Source of the DNA: UBA8529 sp964390565
GTDB taxonomy: Bacteria > Bacteroidota > Bacteroidia > Bacteroidales > Tenuifilaceae
Assembly (NCBI GenBank): GCA_964390565.1
Contig: CAYMII010000016.1
Location: 13,676 to 77,675, forward strand
Direction: 5' to 3'
DNA: 64,000 nucleotides
Shown: positions 1 to 9,252 of the stretch, one piece after another
Numbering within the stretch: the first letter of the stretch is position 1
How the letters are laid out: the number at the start of each line of letters is the position of its first letter
Notes under the pieces: model-generated
What the model was told of the DNA's origin: nothing
The model's database searches: none
The model's input: the letters and a program-made list of their open reading frames with translations, nothing else
Program-made: the position numbers and the translations under genes

Positions 1-1911
1 GAGTATGGGCACCAGTTTAATTTTACCTATAATGTTCCTTTGAACAAAATTCCTTTCATCGATTGGGTTGCGGTATCTGCAAAATATTCTGGCAATTACA
101 GGTGGGAAACAGGCCCAATTCTTTCAGATACTTCAAGGTTTGATCCGGGGAATATGATTCAGAACTCAAATATTATTCAATTAACTGGACAACTGAATCT
201 CCAGGGGCTTTATAACAAAGTAAACTATCTTAAACTGCTTAATCAAAAATTTGATCAAATAGCTCGTGGTACTCCTCCAAAAAAGACCATGAAAACAGTA
301 AAGTATGAGGAGAGCGGAATAAAGCTTAAACCTAACCTTTCCAAATCGATTAACCATAAATTAAAAACCGAAAATGTAACGGTAAAAGTTTATTCCGATA
401 AAGGGGCTGAAGTTAAGGTTAAAATGGAGGTAAAAAGTAACGAACGCATAACCATAAAAGCCGAAAATGAATTGGAAAATGTAAAGGTTGTTGTTGAGGG
501 TAAGATACCTGAAAAAACTAATCCTTTTAAACTCGTTGCGGAAAGCACAATTCGTGTTCTGATGGGATTGAAAAACATATCACTTTCGGTATCGGATAAC
601 AGGGGTACTGTTTTACCCGGTTATAAGCCTACAACCAGATATATGGGGATGAATGATGTGAATGGCGTTTATGCTCCAGGATTAGCGTTTGTTTCGGGTT
701 GGCAAAATCCAGACTTTGCTTGGTATGCAATTAATAATGGCTGGTTAACCAAGGACACAACCTTTAACGATGCATTTCGATTGACTTATAGCGAGAATAT
801 TACATTGAGAGCACTTTTTGAACCAATGCCAAATTTCAAGGTTGAGATAAATGCGCTTCGTACCTATTCTAGAAATAAAGATCAAAACTATCGGGCTAAT
901 GAGTTTGGTGCGTATCGTACAACCATTCCTGTTATTAATGGTAACTACAGTTTAAGTATAATAAGCGCAGGCTCAGCCTTTAAATCGCCAAAAAAAGTAT
1001 TTAATCGCTTCAAAGACTCGCGTTTAACGGTGGCTAATAGGTTGTTTGAAAAAAGAGATAGGAATGCTGGACAGGCTTATGATCGTGGAACAAATAAATT
1101 CCCCACTGGTTATGGAGAGTTGTCGCAGGAGGTGCTTATCCCATCATTCCTTTCCGCATATTCTCAGTACTCACCAACCAATGTTCCGTTAGATAATTTT
1201 CCAAAAATCCCTATGCCTAACTGGCAAATAACCTATGATGGGTTAGCAAAATTGAGTTTCTTTAAAAGCTATTTTAGAACATTTACGCTTACCCATGGAT
1301 ATAGATCTGTTTACTCAATCGGGGCTTATGCTGCAAACTTGAATTATGATGAGAAAGAAGATGGGTTTAACTGGGTAACAAATTCGGTTGGAGATTTTGT
1401 TGCAAACCGCACTATTTCCAATGTCTCAATCATTGAACAGTTCTCGCCATTAATTGGATTGGATATGAATTGGGTTAATAATTTAACCAGCCGTTTTGAG
1501 GTGAAAACGAGTCGCTCTTTGGCAATGAGTTTTTCAAATAACCAGTTAACTCAAACCAATGCATGGGAGTATATTATAGGAGGCGGATATAGATTTGAGA
1601 ATTTACCACTTGTTTTTAGCCCCGAGGAGGGAGGTGAGCGTAGAACGTTAAAAAGCGATTTAAAACTAAGGATTGATTTCTCTATTCGTAAAAACGAGAC
1701 TGTGCTCCACAAATTGGTTGAAGACGTGAGTATAAAAAATGCGGGGATGATAACTACTTCAATTAAAGCGTCAGCCGATTATTTAATCAGCAACCAGGTT
1801 ACATTCCGAGCGTTTTTTGATTGGGGGAAAACTAAACCAACCGCATCAGGTCCTTCGTTCCCGCAGATAAATAGCAGCTTTGGTTTCAGCCTTCGGTTTA
1901 CAATGATATAG
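1..1911 (+). CDS. sprA: SprA C-terminal part (T9SS/gliding outer-membrane translocon), 5'-truncated by window edge
   Basis: The reading frame is open from base 1 to the TAG at 1909-1911, so this is the last 636 codons of a longer gene. The TTG at 40 is an internal Leu codon. SprA (Sov) is the giant beta-barrel that forms the outer-membrane channel of the type IX secretion system and is usually over 2,000 residues. The visible part has the alternating aromatic/polar strands of a barrel, with many W/Y-rich turns. The adjoining gcvH supports the call, since sprA-gcvH is a recurrent neighbour pair in Bacteroidota. No catalytic residues are expected. Family assignment rests on recognised sequence character and context; only the C-terminus can be judged here. 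Confidence 0.85.
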   Translation, partial: EYGHQFNFTYNVPLNKIPFIDWVAVSAKYSGNYRWETGPILSDTSRFDPGNMIQNSNIIQLTGQLNLQGLYNKVNYLKLLNQKFDQIARGTPPKKTMKTVKYEESGIKLKPNLSKSINHKLKTENVTVKVYSDKGAEVKVKMEVKSNERITIKAENELENVKVVVEGKIPEKTNPFKLVAESTIRVLMGLKNISLSVSDNRGTVLPGYKPTTRYMGMNDVNGVYAPGLAFVSGWQNPDFAWYAINNGWLTKDTTFNDAFRLTYSENITLRALFEPMPNFKVEINALRTYSRNKDQNYRANEFGAYRTTIPVINGNYSLSIISAGSAFKSPKKVFNRFKDSRLTVANRLFEKRDRNAGQAYDRGTNKFPTGYGELSQEVLIPSFLSAYSQYSPTNVPLDNFPKIPMPNWQITYDGLAKLSFFKSYFRTFTLTHGYRSVYSIGAYAANLNYDEKEDGFNWVTNSVGDFVANRTISNVSIIEQFSPLIGLDMNWVNNLTSRFEVKTSRSLAMSFSNNQLTQTNAWEYIIGGGYRFENLPLVFSPEEGGERRTLKSDLKLRIDFSIRKNETVLHKLVEDVSIKNAGMITTSIKASADYLISNQVTFRAFFDWGKTKPTASGPSFPQINSSFGFSLRFTMI

Positions 1912-1959
1912 TTTCCTCACCAAATATTTGTCAATCAAAAAATAATAGAAGGATATACC

Positions 1960-1988
1960 TTTGGGTTTTATAAAAAGTAGTAATTTTG
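1960..1988 (+). promoter_or_regulatory. Promoter for gcvH
   Basis: TTTG at 1960-1963, a 17-base spacer and TAATTTTG at 1981-1988 match the Bacteroidota -33/-7 consensus (TTTG / TAnnTTTG). Transcription would start near 1994, about 39 bases before the ATG at 2033. The element overlaps an in-frame TTG at 1961, which argues against that TTG as the start codon. Confidence 0.6.
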
Positions 1989-2032
1989 AGTCGCTAAAAC
2001 ATAAAGTTTCCTATACTAAAAAAATTATAATC

Positions 2033-2413
2033 ATGAATGTTCCCGCTAATCTAAAGTACACAAAGGATCACGAGTGGATTAAAGTTGAAGGCAGCAATGC
2101 TGTTATCGGCGTAACCGAGTTTGCTCAAAGCCAACTTGGTGATGTTGTTTTCATTGAGATCGAGACTCAAGGCGAAACCCTTGATAAAGAAGAGGTTTTT
2201 GGTACAATTGAAGCCGTTAAAACCGTTTCGGATATGTTTATGCCTGTTGGAGGCGAAATTCTTGAGGTTAACCCTAAACTTTCTGAATCTCCAGACGTAG
2301 TTAATAAAGATCCTTATGGTGACGGTTGGATGATTAAGATTAAAATTACTGACGCCGCTCAGCTTAACGAATTGCTAAGCCCTGAGCAGTATAAAGAGCT
2401 AATCAATGCTTAA
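2033..2413 (+). CDS. gcvH: Glycine cleavage system H protein
   Basis: A 126-residue lipoyl carrier protein that shuttles the aminomethyl group between the P, T and L proteins of the glycine cleavage complex in the cytoplasm. The lipoyl-lysine motif is clear: Lys63 sits in GTIEAVKTVSDM. The N-terminal KYTKDHEWI and C-terminal DPYGDGWMIKI are typical, and length matches the family. The ATG at 2033 was chosen because the upstream in-frame TTG (1961) lies inside the promoter. A strong terminator follows at 2421. No other gcv genes are in the window. Confident. Confidence 0.97.
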   Translation: MNVPANLKYTKDHEWIKVEGSNAVIGVTEFAQSQLGDVVFIEIETQGETLDKEEVFGTIEAVKTVSDMFMPVGGEILEVNPKLSESPDVVNKDPYGDGWMIKIKITDAAQLNELLSPEQYKELINA

Positions 2414-2420
2414 AAACGGA

Positions 2421-2444
2421 AACCCTGAGCAATCAGGGTTTTTT
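2421..2444 (+). terminator. Rho-independent terminator of gcvH
   Basis: Eight-base-pair stem (2421-2428 with 2433-2440), GCAA loop, then a T run, 8 bases after the gcvH stop. Confidence 0.85.
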
Positions 2445-2475
2445 AATATGCTATAAGATTTAAAACATTGGTCAG

Positions 2476-3123
2476 ATGCTAAAACCCGATAATAAAATTG
2501 CTGTTTTTGGTGCTGGTGGCTTTGGGAAGGAAACGATTTGTTACCTAATTGATTCCCTAGCAAAGTCAAATCAAAGGATTGAAGATATCGCTGTTTTTGT
2601 TGTTGATGATGAATGGTATACTTCAAGAACTGTTATGGGGATTAACGTTATTCCAAAATCCAAGTTTTCAGCAAATGATTATGAGGTGCTAGTTGCCATT
2701 GGCGATCCCTTAAAAAGAAAGATAATTGTCGAAAGCCTTCCTTCCAATACAAGGTATCTTACGTTGGTTCATCCGAGGGCTATTGTTTCAAAGTATGTTG
2801 AAATTGGTGAAGGGAGTATTATTACACCCGGAGTTATTATTACGGCTGAAATTAAAATTGGTAAACACGCACAATTAAACTTAAATACAACTGTTGGTCA
2901 CGATTGCATCCTTGGCGATTATTTTACCTCAGCTCCAGGTGTAAATATTAGCGGTAACTGTTATATAGACGATTGCGTTTATTTTGGTACAAACTCATCT
3001 ATTCGTGAGAAGTTAAAAGTGTGTAAGAATGCAATTATTGGAATGGGGGCAATCGTTCTTAAGGACATATCCGATGAGGGGATTTATGTTGGCAATCCTG
3101 CAAAGAAACTTGAACGAAAGTAA
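2476..3123 (+). CDS. NeuD/PglD-family sugar O/N-acyltransferase
   Basis: A 215-residue protein with an N-terminal Rossmann-like PglD domain (IAVFGAGGFGKET near residues 8-20) followed by left-handed beta-helix hexapeptide repeats from about residue 100 to 200. The C-terminus is the usual VGNPAKKLERK. PglD/NeuD enzymes use acetyl-CoA to acetylate amino groups of nucleotide sugars or hydroxyls of sialic-acid-like sugars. The DegT aminotransferase converges on it with a 2-base gap, and a GT56-like transferase lies beyond, so acetylation of a 4-amino-deoxysugar is the likeliest role (inference). The exact substrate cannot be read from the sequence. Confidence 0.85.
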   Translation: MLKPDNKIAVFGAGGFGKETICYLIDSLAKSNQRIEDIAVFVVDDEWYTSRTVMGINVIPKSKFSANDYEVLVAIGDPLKRKIIVESLPSNTRYLTLVHPRAIVSKYVEIGEGSIITPGVIITAEIKIGKHAQLNLNTTVGHDCILGDYFTSAPGVNISGNCYIDDCVYFGTNSSIREKLKVCKNAIIGMGAIVLKDISDEGIYVGNPAKKLERK

Positions 3124-3125
3124 GG

Positions 3126-4202
3126 TTAGATATTTGCTTTTACAACCTCAATAACCTTTTTTTGCTCCATCCATTCTAAGTCTCCAAATAAAGGTAAACA
3201 TAGTACCCGCTTCGATATCGATTCAGATATCGGTGCATTCTGTGGCTTAACGTAGTTAAGCTTTTCAAGAGATGGGTAGAAATATCTTCTAGGGAAAATA
3301 TCGCTCCTATTTAAAGCATCCTTAACTTTTAGCAATATCTCTTCGCTTTGAAATACCACAGGGAAATAGGCATAGTTGTTGGTTGCATCGGCATTGAATC
3401 GCTGAAAAGTCAATGAGTTTAAATGGAGTAGCTCTTCTTGATACCTCTCGTAAACCTTTTTTCTTCCATCAATAATCAAATCAAGATCATCAAGAATGCA
3501 AATGCCCATAGCTGCTTGAAACTCGTTCATTTTTGCATTTATACCCAGTTCCGAAATTTGATCATATCCTGGAATTCCAAAATTGATGAGAAGTTTAGCC
3601 CTATCGTATGTAGCTTTATCCTTAACAATAATTGCTCCCCCTTCAATGGTATGAAATACTTTAGTAGCATGGAAGCTAAAGGTTGATATATCGCCAAGTT
3701 TGGCTATAGATTCCCCTTTGTATTTGACGCCAAATGCATGCGCAGCATCATATATAATAGGTATAGAGTTTTCTTTTGAGATTTGGCTTAACGAATCGTT
3801 ATCGCATGGATTCCCAAAAACATGAACAGCAACAATTGCTGAAGTTTTAGAATTTATTTGCTCTTTTACCTTGCTTGGGTCGATGTTGAAAGTACTGGAA
3901 TCGATATCAGCAAAAATGGGCTGAACCCCTTCCCAAACCATCGAACTCGATGTTGCAACAAATGTAAAAGGTGTAGTAACCGCCTCATTTTTAACATCAA
4001 GTAATCGATAAGCAATTTGCAGAGCAAGTGTTCCGTTTGAAACAAGTACAACGTATGGTACTTCAAGGTATTCGGCTAACCTCTTTTCAAGGGCTTGAGT
4101 AAATTTACCGTTATTGGTTAACCAGCCCGACTCAAAAATTTGACGGACATACTCCTGATATTTCTCAAGCGAGGGCAAATATGTTTTGGTTACGTTTATC
4201 AT
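3126..4202 (-). CDS. DegT/DnrJ/EryC1/StrS-family sugar aminotransferase
   Basis: A 358-residue PLP-dependent aminotransferase that aminates keto-deoxysugar nucleotides. The PLP lysine is Lys181 in FHATKVFHTIEGG, preceded by the D-AAHAFG motif (about 152-158). Length is typical of the VioA/FdtB/WecE group. Its start codon overlaps the stop of the upstream GT56-like gene by 4 bases (ATGA at 4199-4202), so the two are translationally coupled. Together with the NeuD-like acyltransferase it could make an N-acetylated amino-deoxyhexose for a surface glycan. Whether it acts at C3 or C4 is not determinable. Confidence 0.92.
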   Translation of the reverse strand: MINVTKTYLPSLEKYQEYVRQIFESGWLTNNGKFTQALEKRLAEYLEVPYVVLVSNGTLALQIAYRLLDVKNEAVTTPFTFVATSSSMVWEGVQPIFADIDSSTFNIDPSKVKEQINSKTSAIVAVHVFGNPCDNDSLSQISKENSIPIIYDAAHAFGVKYKGESIAKLGDISTFSFHATKVFHTIEGGAIIVKDKATYDRAKLLINFGIPGYDQISELGINAKMNEFQAAMGICILDDLDLIIDGRKKVYERYQEELLHLNSLTFQRFNADATNNYAYFPVVFQSEEILLKVKDALNRSDIFPRRYFYPSLEKLNYVKPQNAPISESISKRVLCLPLFGDLEWMEQKKVIEVVKANI

Positions 4203-5266
4203 TTTTTGCTAAACAAATTACTCCATAGTTCTTTATAATGCTTCTCGGAAAACACATCCAAAACTAAGGTTTTATTTTTAATGGCATCGTATGGTTCAAT
4301 AGATATAAAATCTTTAAATGAAAGATTTGCTATTTCTAAAGTATCAGAAATAGCAATTCCTTCCGATTTAAAATAGCTGAAAGATGTGGTATCGTTACGT
4401 ACAAAAACTTTTTTTCCTAACCACAGAATTGAAATTAAATTCCCTAATCCTTGTTGACGTTGATGATTCATAACTGCAACATCAACATTAAGAAGTATTT
4501 TGCCATACTCTGCTGGATTAAGAAATTGTGTTAATGGTTTAAACTTATCTCCAAATATTTTTTGTCCTTCATTTATAATCTGGTTTGTATAGCCCTTATC
4601 GGGGCCATAGGAGAGAGGGCAAATAATTTCAATGTTTTGGTCATTAAACTTTTCTAAGAATTTGAAAAGTTCAGTATGATTATTAGATGGATCAGCTGAG
4701 TTTCCTGCAAGAATTGTTTTTGCTGAATTACCCTTTAGTTGCTTTTCGTTCGAAACCTTTTCAAGCATCGAGAAATCAACAGGTAAAGGGTATATAACTT
4801 TAGTGTAGCTGGCTTTAGTTCGATAAATCTTCTTTATTACCTCAAAATCTTCATACAGGAAGCCCGAGATGCTCTTGAGATTTCTAATAATTATTTTTCT
4901 GCAAAATTCGTAGAATCGAGATCTCAAAGTCTTATTCTTCTCCTTGTATGCATAAATATCGCCACCCCAGTAAACCCAAACCAGTTTATTAGAAAATAGA
5001 GAATAAAAGGTCCAGAATGGAAGCGAGGGCCCATAGGGTAAATAGTGGAGATAAATTTTATTCGCACGAAAAAGTTGTGGTACCGAAAAAAGCAACGAGG
5101 TAAAACTGGGCTTGCAAGCAATATTTGTTGTTTCCTTGTAATTACTCCTTTTAAATCGGTTTGATCGAAATATAAATTGATGATCGTGAGGATTAAAATT
5201 TCGCTCAACAAACTGAATTAGGTTAATATGATAAGCATTCTCAGATGTTAGTATATGAATATGCAT
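4199..5266 (-). CDS. WecF/GT56-like (TDP-Fuc4NAc transferase-type) glycosyltransferase
   Basis: About 355 residues from the ATG at 5266; an in-frame TTG at 5311 could add 15 residues. It resembles the 4-alpha-L-fucosyltransferase family GT56, whose E. coli member WecF moves Fuc4NAc from TDP to lipid-linked oligosaccharide. The VWVYWGGDIYAY motif near residue 100, MNHQRQQGLGN, and the overall fold pattern support this. A -7 element TACTTTTG reads on this strand at 5338-5345; a -33 partner is poor. Downstream overlap with the DegT aminotransferase suggests that the aminotransferase makes the sugar this enzyme transfers. Specificity is inferred from family only. Confidence 0.75.
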   Translation of the reverse strand: MHIHILTSENAYHINLIQFVERNFNPHDHQFIFRSNRFKRSNYKETTNIACKPSFTSLLFSVPQLFRANKIYLHYLPYGPSLPFWTFYSLFSNKLVWVYWGGDIYAYKEKNKTLRSRFYEFCRKIIIRNLKSISGFLYEDFEVIKKIYRTKASYTKVIYPLPVDFSMLEKVSNEKQLKGNSAKTILAGNSADPSNNHTELFKFLEKFNDQNIEIICPLSYGPDKGYTNQIINEGQKIFGDKFKPLTQFLNPAEYGKILLNVDVAVMNHQRQQGLGNLISILWLGKKVFVRNDTTSFSYFKSEGIAISDTLEIANLSFKDFISIEPYDAIKNKTLVLDVFSEKHYKELWSNLFSKK

Positions 5267-5444
5267 AGGTGTAATCTTACTTGTTGAAGTTAAGCAAATA
5301 TCTTTGCTCAAGCCTTAAAAAATCCATGTTGTATTTACAAAAGTAGTTTTTTCCCTTTTACAATTAATAGCCTATTGGTTAATAATAACAAAACACAATT
5401 TGTTAATCTGTTTGAGTAAGGCTAAATTGGCATGTTTTTTAATA

Positions 5445-6641
5445 ATGGATAGAATGAAAAGGGTATTAATGGTTTTGGAGAATGAATTTCCTACCGACGA
5501 CAGGGTTGAGAAGGAGATTGAGAGTTTGCAACGCATAGGTTATGAGGTTTCTATTGCAGTGCTAACTTTTACCAATAGGCCAAGCGTTGAATCGTATAAG
5601 GGATATACGATTTATCGAAAGCAAGTAACCCCTCTTTTCTATAAAACTTCAGCAGCAATCCTTATTTTTCCATTCTATTTCATGTTTTGGATGAGGTTTT
5701 TAAAATCCATCCTTACTCAAAAAAAGTATGATGTTATTCACATCCACGATCTTCCATTATCAAAGGTTGGATATCGCCTTGCCAAAAAGTTTAACATGAA
5801 GCTGGTTTGCGACCAGCATGAGTACTATAGCAATTGGATTGTACGCACCAAGCATTACAATACTTCATTAGGGAAAATCATTAAGAAGTTAAGCAATTGG
5901 GTAAAATATGAACGTAAGTATCTTAACAAAGCAGATTTGGTAATCACTGTAGAGGATTCATTAAGGCAGATATACATTGAAAAAGCAGGAGTTCCCAAAG
6001 AGAAAATTATTACTGTTCCCAATACACCCCGAAGTGAGATTTTTAGGATGGATAATATTGATGAGTCAATTGTTGCAAAGTATAAGGACAGCTTCGTGCT
6101 AGTTTATGCGGGGGGTCTCGATCACCTTCGAGGAATCGATTTTATTATTGAAAGCATTGCAAGTATCAAGGATGTTGTGAAAGAGGTTAAGTTTGTTGTG
6201 GCAGGGAAAGAGAATAAAGCCTTCAATTTAAAAGGATACATTTCACAATTTCATGTTGAGGATTATGTTGATTTTGTAGGCTGGATTCCAATTGAGAAGT
6301 TGCCATCGTACATTGCAGCAAGTAGTATTTGTGTGCACGTTCCAAAGCCCGATAACCTTGAGGTTAACAATACCATTGCAACCAAAATATACCAATACGC
6401 TTCTATGGGAAAGCCTGTGATTGTAAGCGATGCTCGCATGATGCAAGAGTTTGTAGAATCGAACAATATAGGCTATTCGGTAAAATTCGGTGATGTAGAA
6501 GGCTTTAGAGATATTGTGAAAAAGTTATACGATAATCCTTCTATTGCTGCAGAAATAAAGTCAAGAGCAGTTGATGTTGCCAAAAAGTATACATGGGAGA
6601 ATACATCCGTTGAGCTTACTAACTCGTACAATACATTTTAA
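5445..6641 (+). CDS. Group 1 (GT4-type) glycosyltransferase
   Basis: A 398-residue retaining glycosyltransferase with the GT-B fold. The N-terminal MVLENEFPTDDRVEKEI and C-terminal Rossmann domain with VYAGGLDHLRGID and MGKPVIVSD segments are typical. A hydrophobic patch near residues 70-90 (ILIFPFYFMFWM) suggests association with the inner membrane. The ATG at 5445 was taken as start; 5454 is an alternative and the TTG at 5400 is unlikely. It sits alone on the plus strand between two minus-strand polysaccharide genes and converges on the flippase with a 27-base gap, with no terminator visible. Donor and acceptor unknown. Confidence 0.88.
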   Translation: MDRMKRVLMVLENEFPTDDRVEKEIESLQRIGYEVSIAVLTFTNRPSVESYKGYTIYRKQVTPLFYKTSAAILIFPFYFMFWMRFLKSILTQKKYDVIHIHDLPLSKVGYRLAKKFNMKLVCDQHEYYSNWIVRTKHYNTSLGKIIKKLSNWVKYERKYLNKADLVITVEDSLRQIYIEKAGVPKEKIITVPNTPRSEIFRMDNIDESIVAKYKDSFVLVYAGGLDHLRGIDFIIESIASIKDVVKEVKFVVAGKENKAFNLKGYISQFHVEDYVDFVGWIPIEKLPSYIAASSICVHVPKPDNLEVNNTIATKIYQYASMGKPVIVSDARMMQEFVESNNIGYSVKFGDVEGFRDIVKKLYDNPSIAAEIKSRAVDVAKKYTWENTSVELTNSYNTF

Positions 6642-6668
6642 GGTAGAGAAACTGTTATATCTAATTTA

Positions 6669-8192
6669 TTAGGCTTCCTCTATTTCAGATATCTTTTTAT
6701 CGATATCATTAGGTGGGGTACTTATAAAGATACTCCGAATGCTCAGAAAGAAAGCTTTAATTTTTTCAACATCAGAGCTGTCAAAAATTCTGAATACAAG
6801 TAACAGAATAGGGAATAGAATTAAAGCTACACCTTTTACAAGTAGCCTTATTCCCAAAGAGTCGTTGTTAAATTGACAACCAGCAATAAAAATAATCACT
6901 CCAATTAAAATGATTGTGAAGACTTTGTCTAATCTATATGGTATTCTATAGTGTTTTTGAGCGTACAGGTATATTATAACAAAAAATAAAAATTGGGCAA
7001 TTAGTGATGAAACTGCAGCCCCAGTATAGTCGAATAGAGGGATGAAGAGAAGGTTTAATCCTAAGTTAATGATGGCAATTCCCATTAGAACAACCCCTAT
7101 TATTTTGGTCTGTTTAACTATCTGAAGTCCAATTAACGATGAGTCTTTTAAGGTGCCAAATACAATACCTAAGCAAAGAATTGGAATAACCTTATAGGCC
7201 TCCCAGTATATTATTCCCTTCGAAAATATTTTGGTAAGCTCTAAACCAAATAGCGAGAGAAATAGTGAGGCATATACAACCAAAATTGATAGCCATACCA
7301 TCATTTTCGAGAATATTGCTTTATGATCCGGGTGGTTCATCAACTTGAAGTAGGTTGGCGTAAGAGCAATTTGTATCGAATTTACAATGAAGAGTTTAAC
7401 CATATTAGCTATTTTAAAGCCAAGTGTATAGACCCCTACATTTATGATCGACGATCTGTAGTTTAGCACAAACCGGTCAAACTGGGTAAGTAATACGCCT
7501 GAAATTGAGGCAATAGCAAGAGGTAGACTATATGATATCATCTCCTTAACTACTTTTGCATTAAATCGTATCTCAATATTTTTATAGATATATGGTGATG
7601 TCACTATTAAAAATGCAATGTTTCCGATGATAACGGCTTCGTAAATGCCATTTAAACCATGATGTGCATACTTTAGTAGAAAAATAGTCGCTACAAGAGT
7701 AAACGTTAATCGAGTTAAATTGGAGGTAATGTAAAACGTTGGTTTTTCTTCAACTCTCATCTGAGATAGGGTAAGGTCGATTATTAGTTGAAGCGAAGTG
7801 CCAATTATCATCAATCTAATAGGGACGTAAAACGAGTCTTTATTAAAGAGTATTACTGAAATTGTTTTTGAACTTATAAAACCCGATGCAGAAAGCAATA
7901 AACCAATTGTCAATAGAACGACAAAGCATGAAAACAGAATATTTTTTCGCTCCGACAAATGCTCCTTATCCCAATACCACCTTATATATGCGCTGTATAA
8001 CGAAAGGCTAAAAAGCGAAACGATTATTAGTGTTGTTGACTCTAAAACGCCCCATGTAGCAAATTCTTCAACCGATAGTATGTTGGGATTGGTATAGAGC
8101 CTAAGCAATACGAATCCAACAAGCTTAACTGAGACGTTGCCGAATCCATAGATTAAAATCCCCTTAATTAGGTTTTTAAACTGTTGCTGCAT
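6669..8192 (-). CDS. Wzx-type polysaccharide flippase (MATE/MOP superfamily)
   Basis: A 507-residue integral membrane protein with about 12-14 hydrophobic segments throughout, ending in a charged cytoplasmic tail. The N-terminal 'KGILIYGFGNVSVKLVGF' helix and the LTQFDRFVLNY segment near residue 235 are typical of oligosaccharide flippases, which move undecaprenyl-linked units across the inner membrane. It lies 4 bases downstream of thiL on the same strand and is probably co-transcribed with it, which looks like positional rather than functional linkage. Likely partner of the adjacent glycosyltransferases. Confidence 0.88.
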   Translation of the reverse strand: MQQQFKNLIKGILIYGFGNVSVKLVGFVLLRLYTNPNILSVEEFATWGVLESTTLIIVSLFSLSLYSAYIRWYWDKEHLSERKNILFSCFVVLLTIGLLLSASGFISSKTISVILFNKDSFYVPIRLMIIGTSLQLIIDLTLSQMRVEEKPTFYITSNLTRLTFTLVATIFLLKYAHHGLNGIYEAVIIGNIAFLIVTSPYIYKNIEIRFNAKVVKEMISYSLPLAIASISGVLLTQFDRFVLNYRSSIINVGVYTLGFKIANMVKLFIVNSIQIALTPTYFKLMNHPDHKAIFSKMMVWLSILVVYASLFLSLFGLELTKIFSKGIIYWEAYKVIPILCLGIVFGTLKDSSLIGLQIVKQTKIIGVVLMGIAIINLGLNLLFIPLFDYTGAAVSSLIAQFLFFVIIYLYAQKHYRIPYRLDKVFTIILIGVIIFIAGCQFNNDSLGIRLLVKGVALILFPILLLVFRIFDSSDVEKIKAFFLSIRSIFISTPPNDIDKKISEIEEA

Positions 8193-8196
8193 TGGT

Positions 8197-9252
8197 TTAG
8201 GTGGCTTTCTCTTCGTTTATAATTGCATTCCATCCTTGAGCCTTTAGCTTAATTTCATTGCCATCGGGGGTGATTAGAAACGCTCCAGTATTTTCAGATG
8301 TAATATGGCCAATTACCGAAATACCTTCCATATCAAGAAGTTTTTCGTGATGCTCAATTGGTGCAGTGAACAGAAGTTCATAGTCTTCGCCGCCGTTTAG
8401 GGCAGCAACAACAGCATCGATACCCATTTCCTCAGCCAGTTTAAACGTTTGCTGATCTATTGGTAGCTTTTCGAGGTAAATTCGACAACCAACGTTTGAA
8501 TTCTTGCAAATATGCATCGCCTCAGACGATAGCCCATCCGATATATCAATCATCGCATTGGGCTTGATGCCCAATTCACGTAACTTTTCAAGAACCAATT
8601 TTTTTGGCTCGGGTTTAAGAAATCGTTCAAGAACGTAGTCCCAACCGGTAAACTGGGGTTTAACATTTGGGTTTCCCTCAAAAACTTTTCTCTCACGCTC
8701 AAGCAGCTGTAAGCCCATATAGGCTGCGCCTAAGTTTCCCGTTACGCAAAGCAAATCGTTAACCTTGGCGCTACTTCTATAGCAAAGTTCATCCTCACTG
8801 GCTTCGCCAATGGCTGTTACGCTAATTGTCAAGCCAGTATATGATGTTGAGGTATCGCCTCCAACTAGGTCAACTCCGTATCGCTCGCAGGCAAGGTATA
8901 TCCCACTATAAAGTTCGTCTAAATCTTCCAAGCAGAAACGCTTTGATATGCCCAATGAAACGGTTATCTGCTTTGGGCTAGCGTTCATTGCGTAGATATC
9001 GCTAAGGTTTACAACAACTGCTTTGTAGCCAAGATGCTTTAGCGGAAAATAGGTAAGATCGAAGTGAACACCCTCTAGTAGGATATCGGTTGTTACAACC
9101 ATCTTTTTCCCCATTGGGTCAATCACCGCAGCATCATCCCCAACACCCTTGATGGATGATTTGTTGGTTAATGTAGCATTTTGGGTTAAATGATCGATTA
9201 ATCGGAACTCGCCCAGCTCGTGAAGTTCGGTACGCTTTGGTTTGTTTGACAT
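8197..9252 (-). CDS. thiL: Thiamine-monophosphate kinase
   Basis: A 351-residue enzyme that phosphorylates thiamine monophosphate to the active pyrophosphate with ATP. The family motifs are present: GVGDDAAVI (36-44), TTDILLEGVHFD (54-65), GGDTS near residue 125 and NGGEDYELLF near 285. Length is normal. A -7 box TATCTTTG (complement at 9273-9280) lies about 20 bases upstream of the ATG; the -33 element is not clear. No other thiamine genes are nearby. The flippase follows after 4 bases. Confidence 0.96.
   Translation of the reverse strand: MSNKPKRTELHELGEFRLIDHLTQNATLTNKSSIKGVGDDAAVIDPMGKKMVVTTDILLEGVHFDLTYFPLKHLGYKAVVVNLSDIYAMNASPKQITVSLGISKRFCLEDLDELYSGIYLACERYGVDLVGGDTSTSYTGLTISVTAIGEASEDELCYRSSAKVNDLLCVTGNLGAAYMGLQLLERERKVFEGNPNVKPQFTGWDYVLERFLKPEPKKLVLEKLRELGIKPNAMIDISDGLSSEAMHICKNSNVGCRIYLEKLPIDQQTFKLAEEMGIDAVVAALNGGEDYELLFTAPIEHHEKLLDMEGISVIGHITSENTGAFLITPDGNEIKLKAQGWNAIINEEKAT

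Noticed and set aside
1961..2032. N-terminal extension of GcvH from a TTG at 1961
   Set aside because: The TTG is part of the -33 promoter element and the extension would precede the conserved N-terminus.
2399..2626. A 75-codon minus-strand frame over the gcvH terminator and the start of the NeuD-like gene
   Set aside because: Spans a terminator hairpin and the conserved N-terminus of a real gene; Gln/His-rich shadow product.
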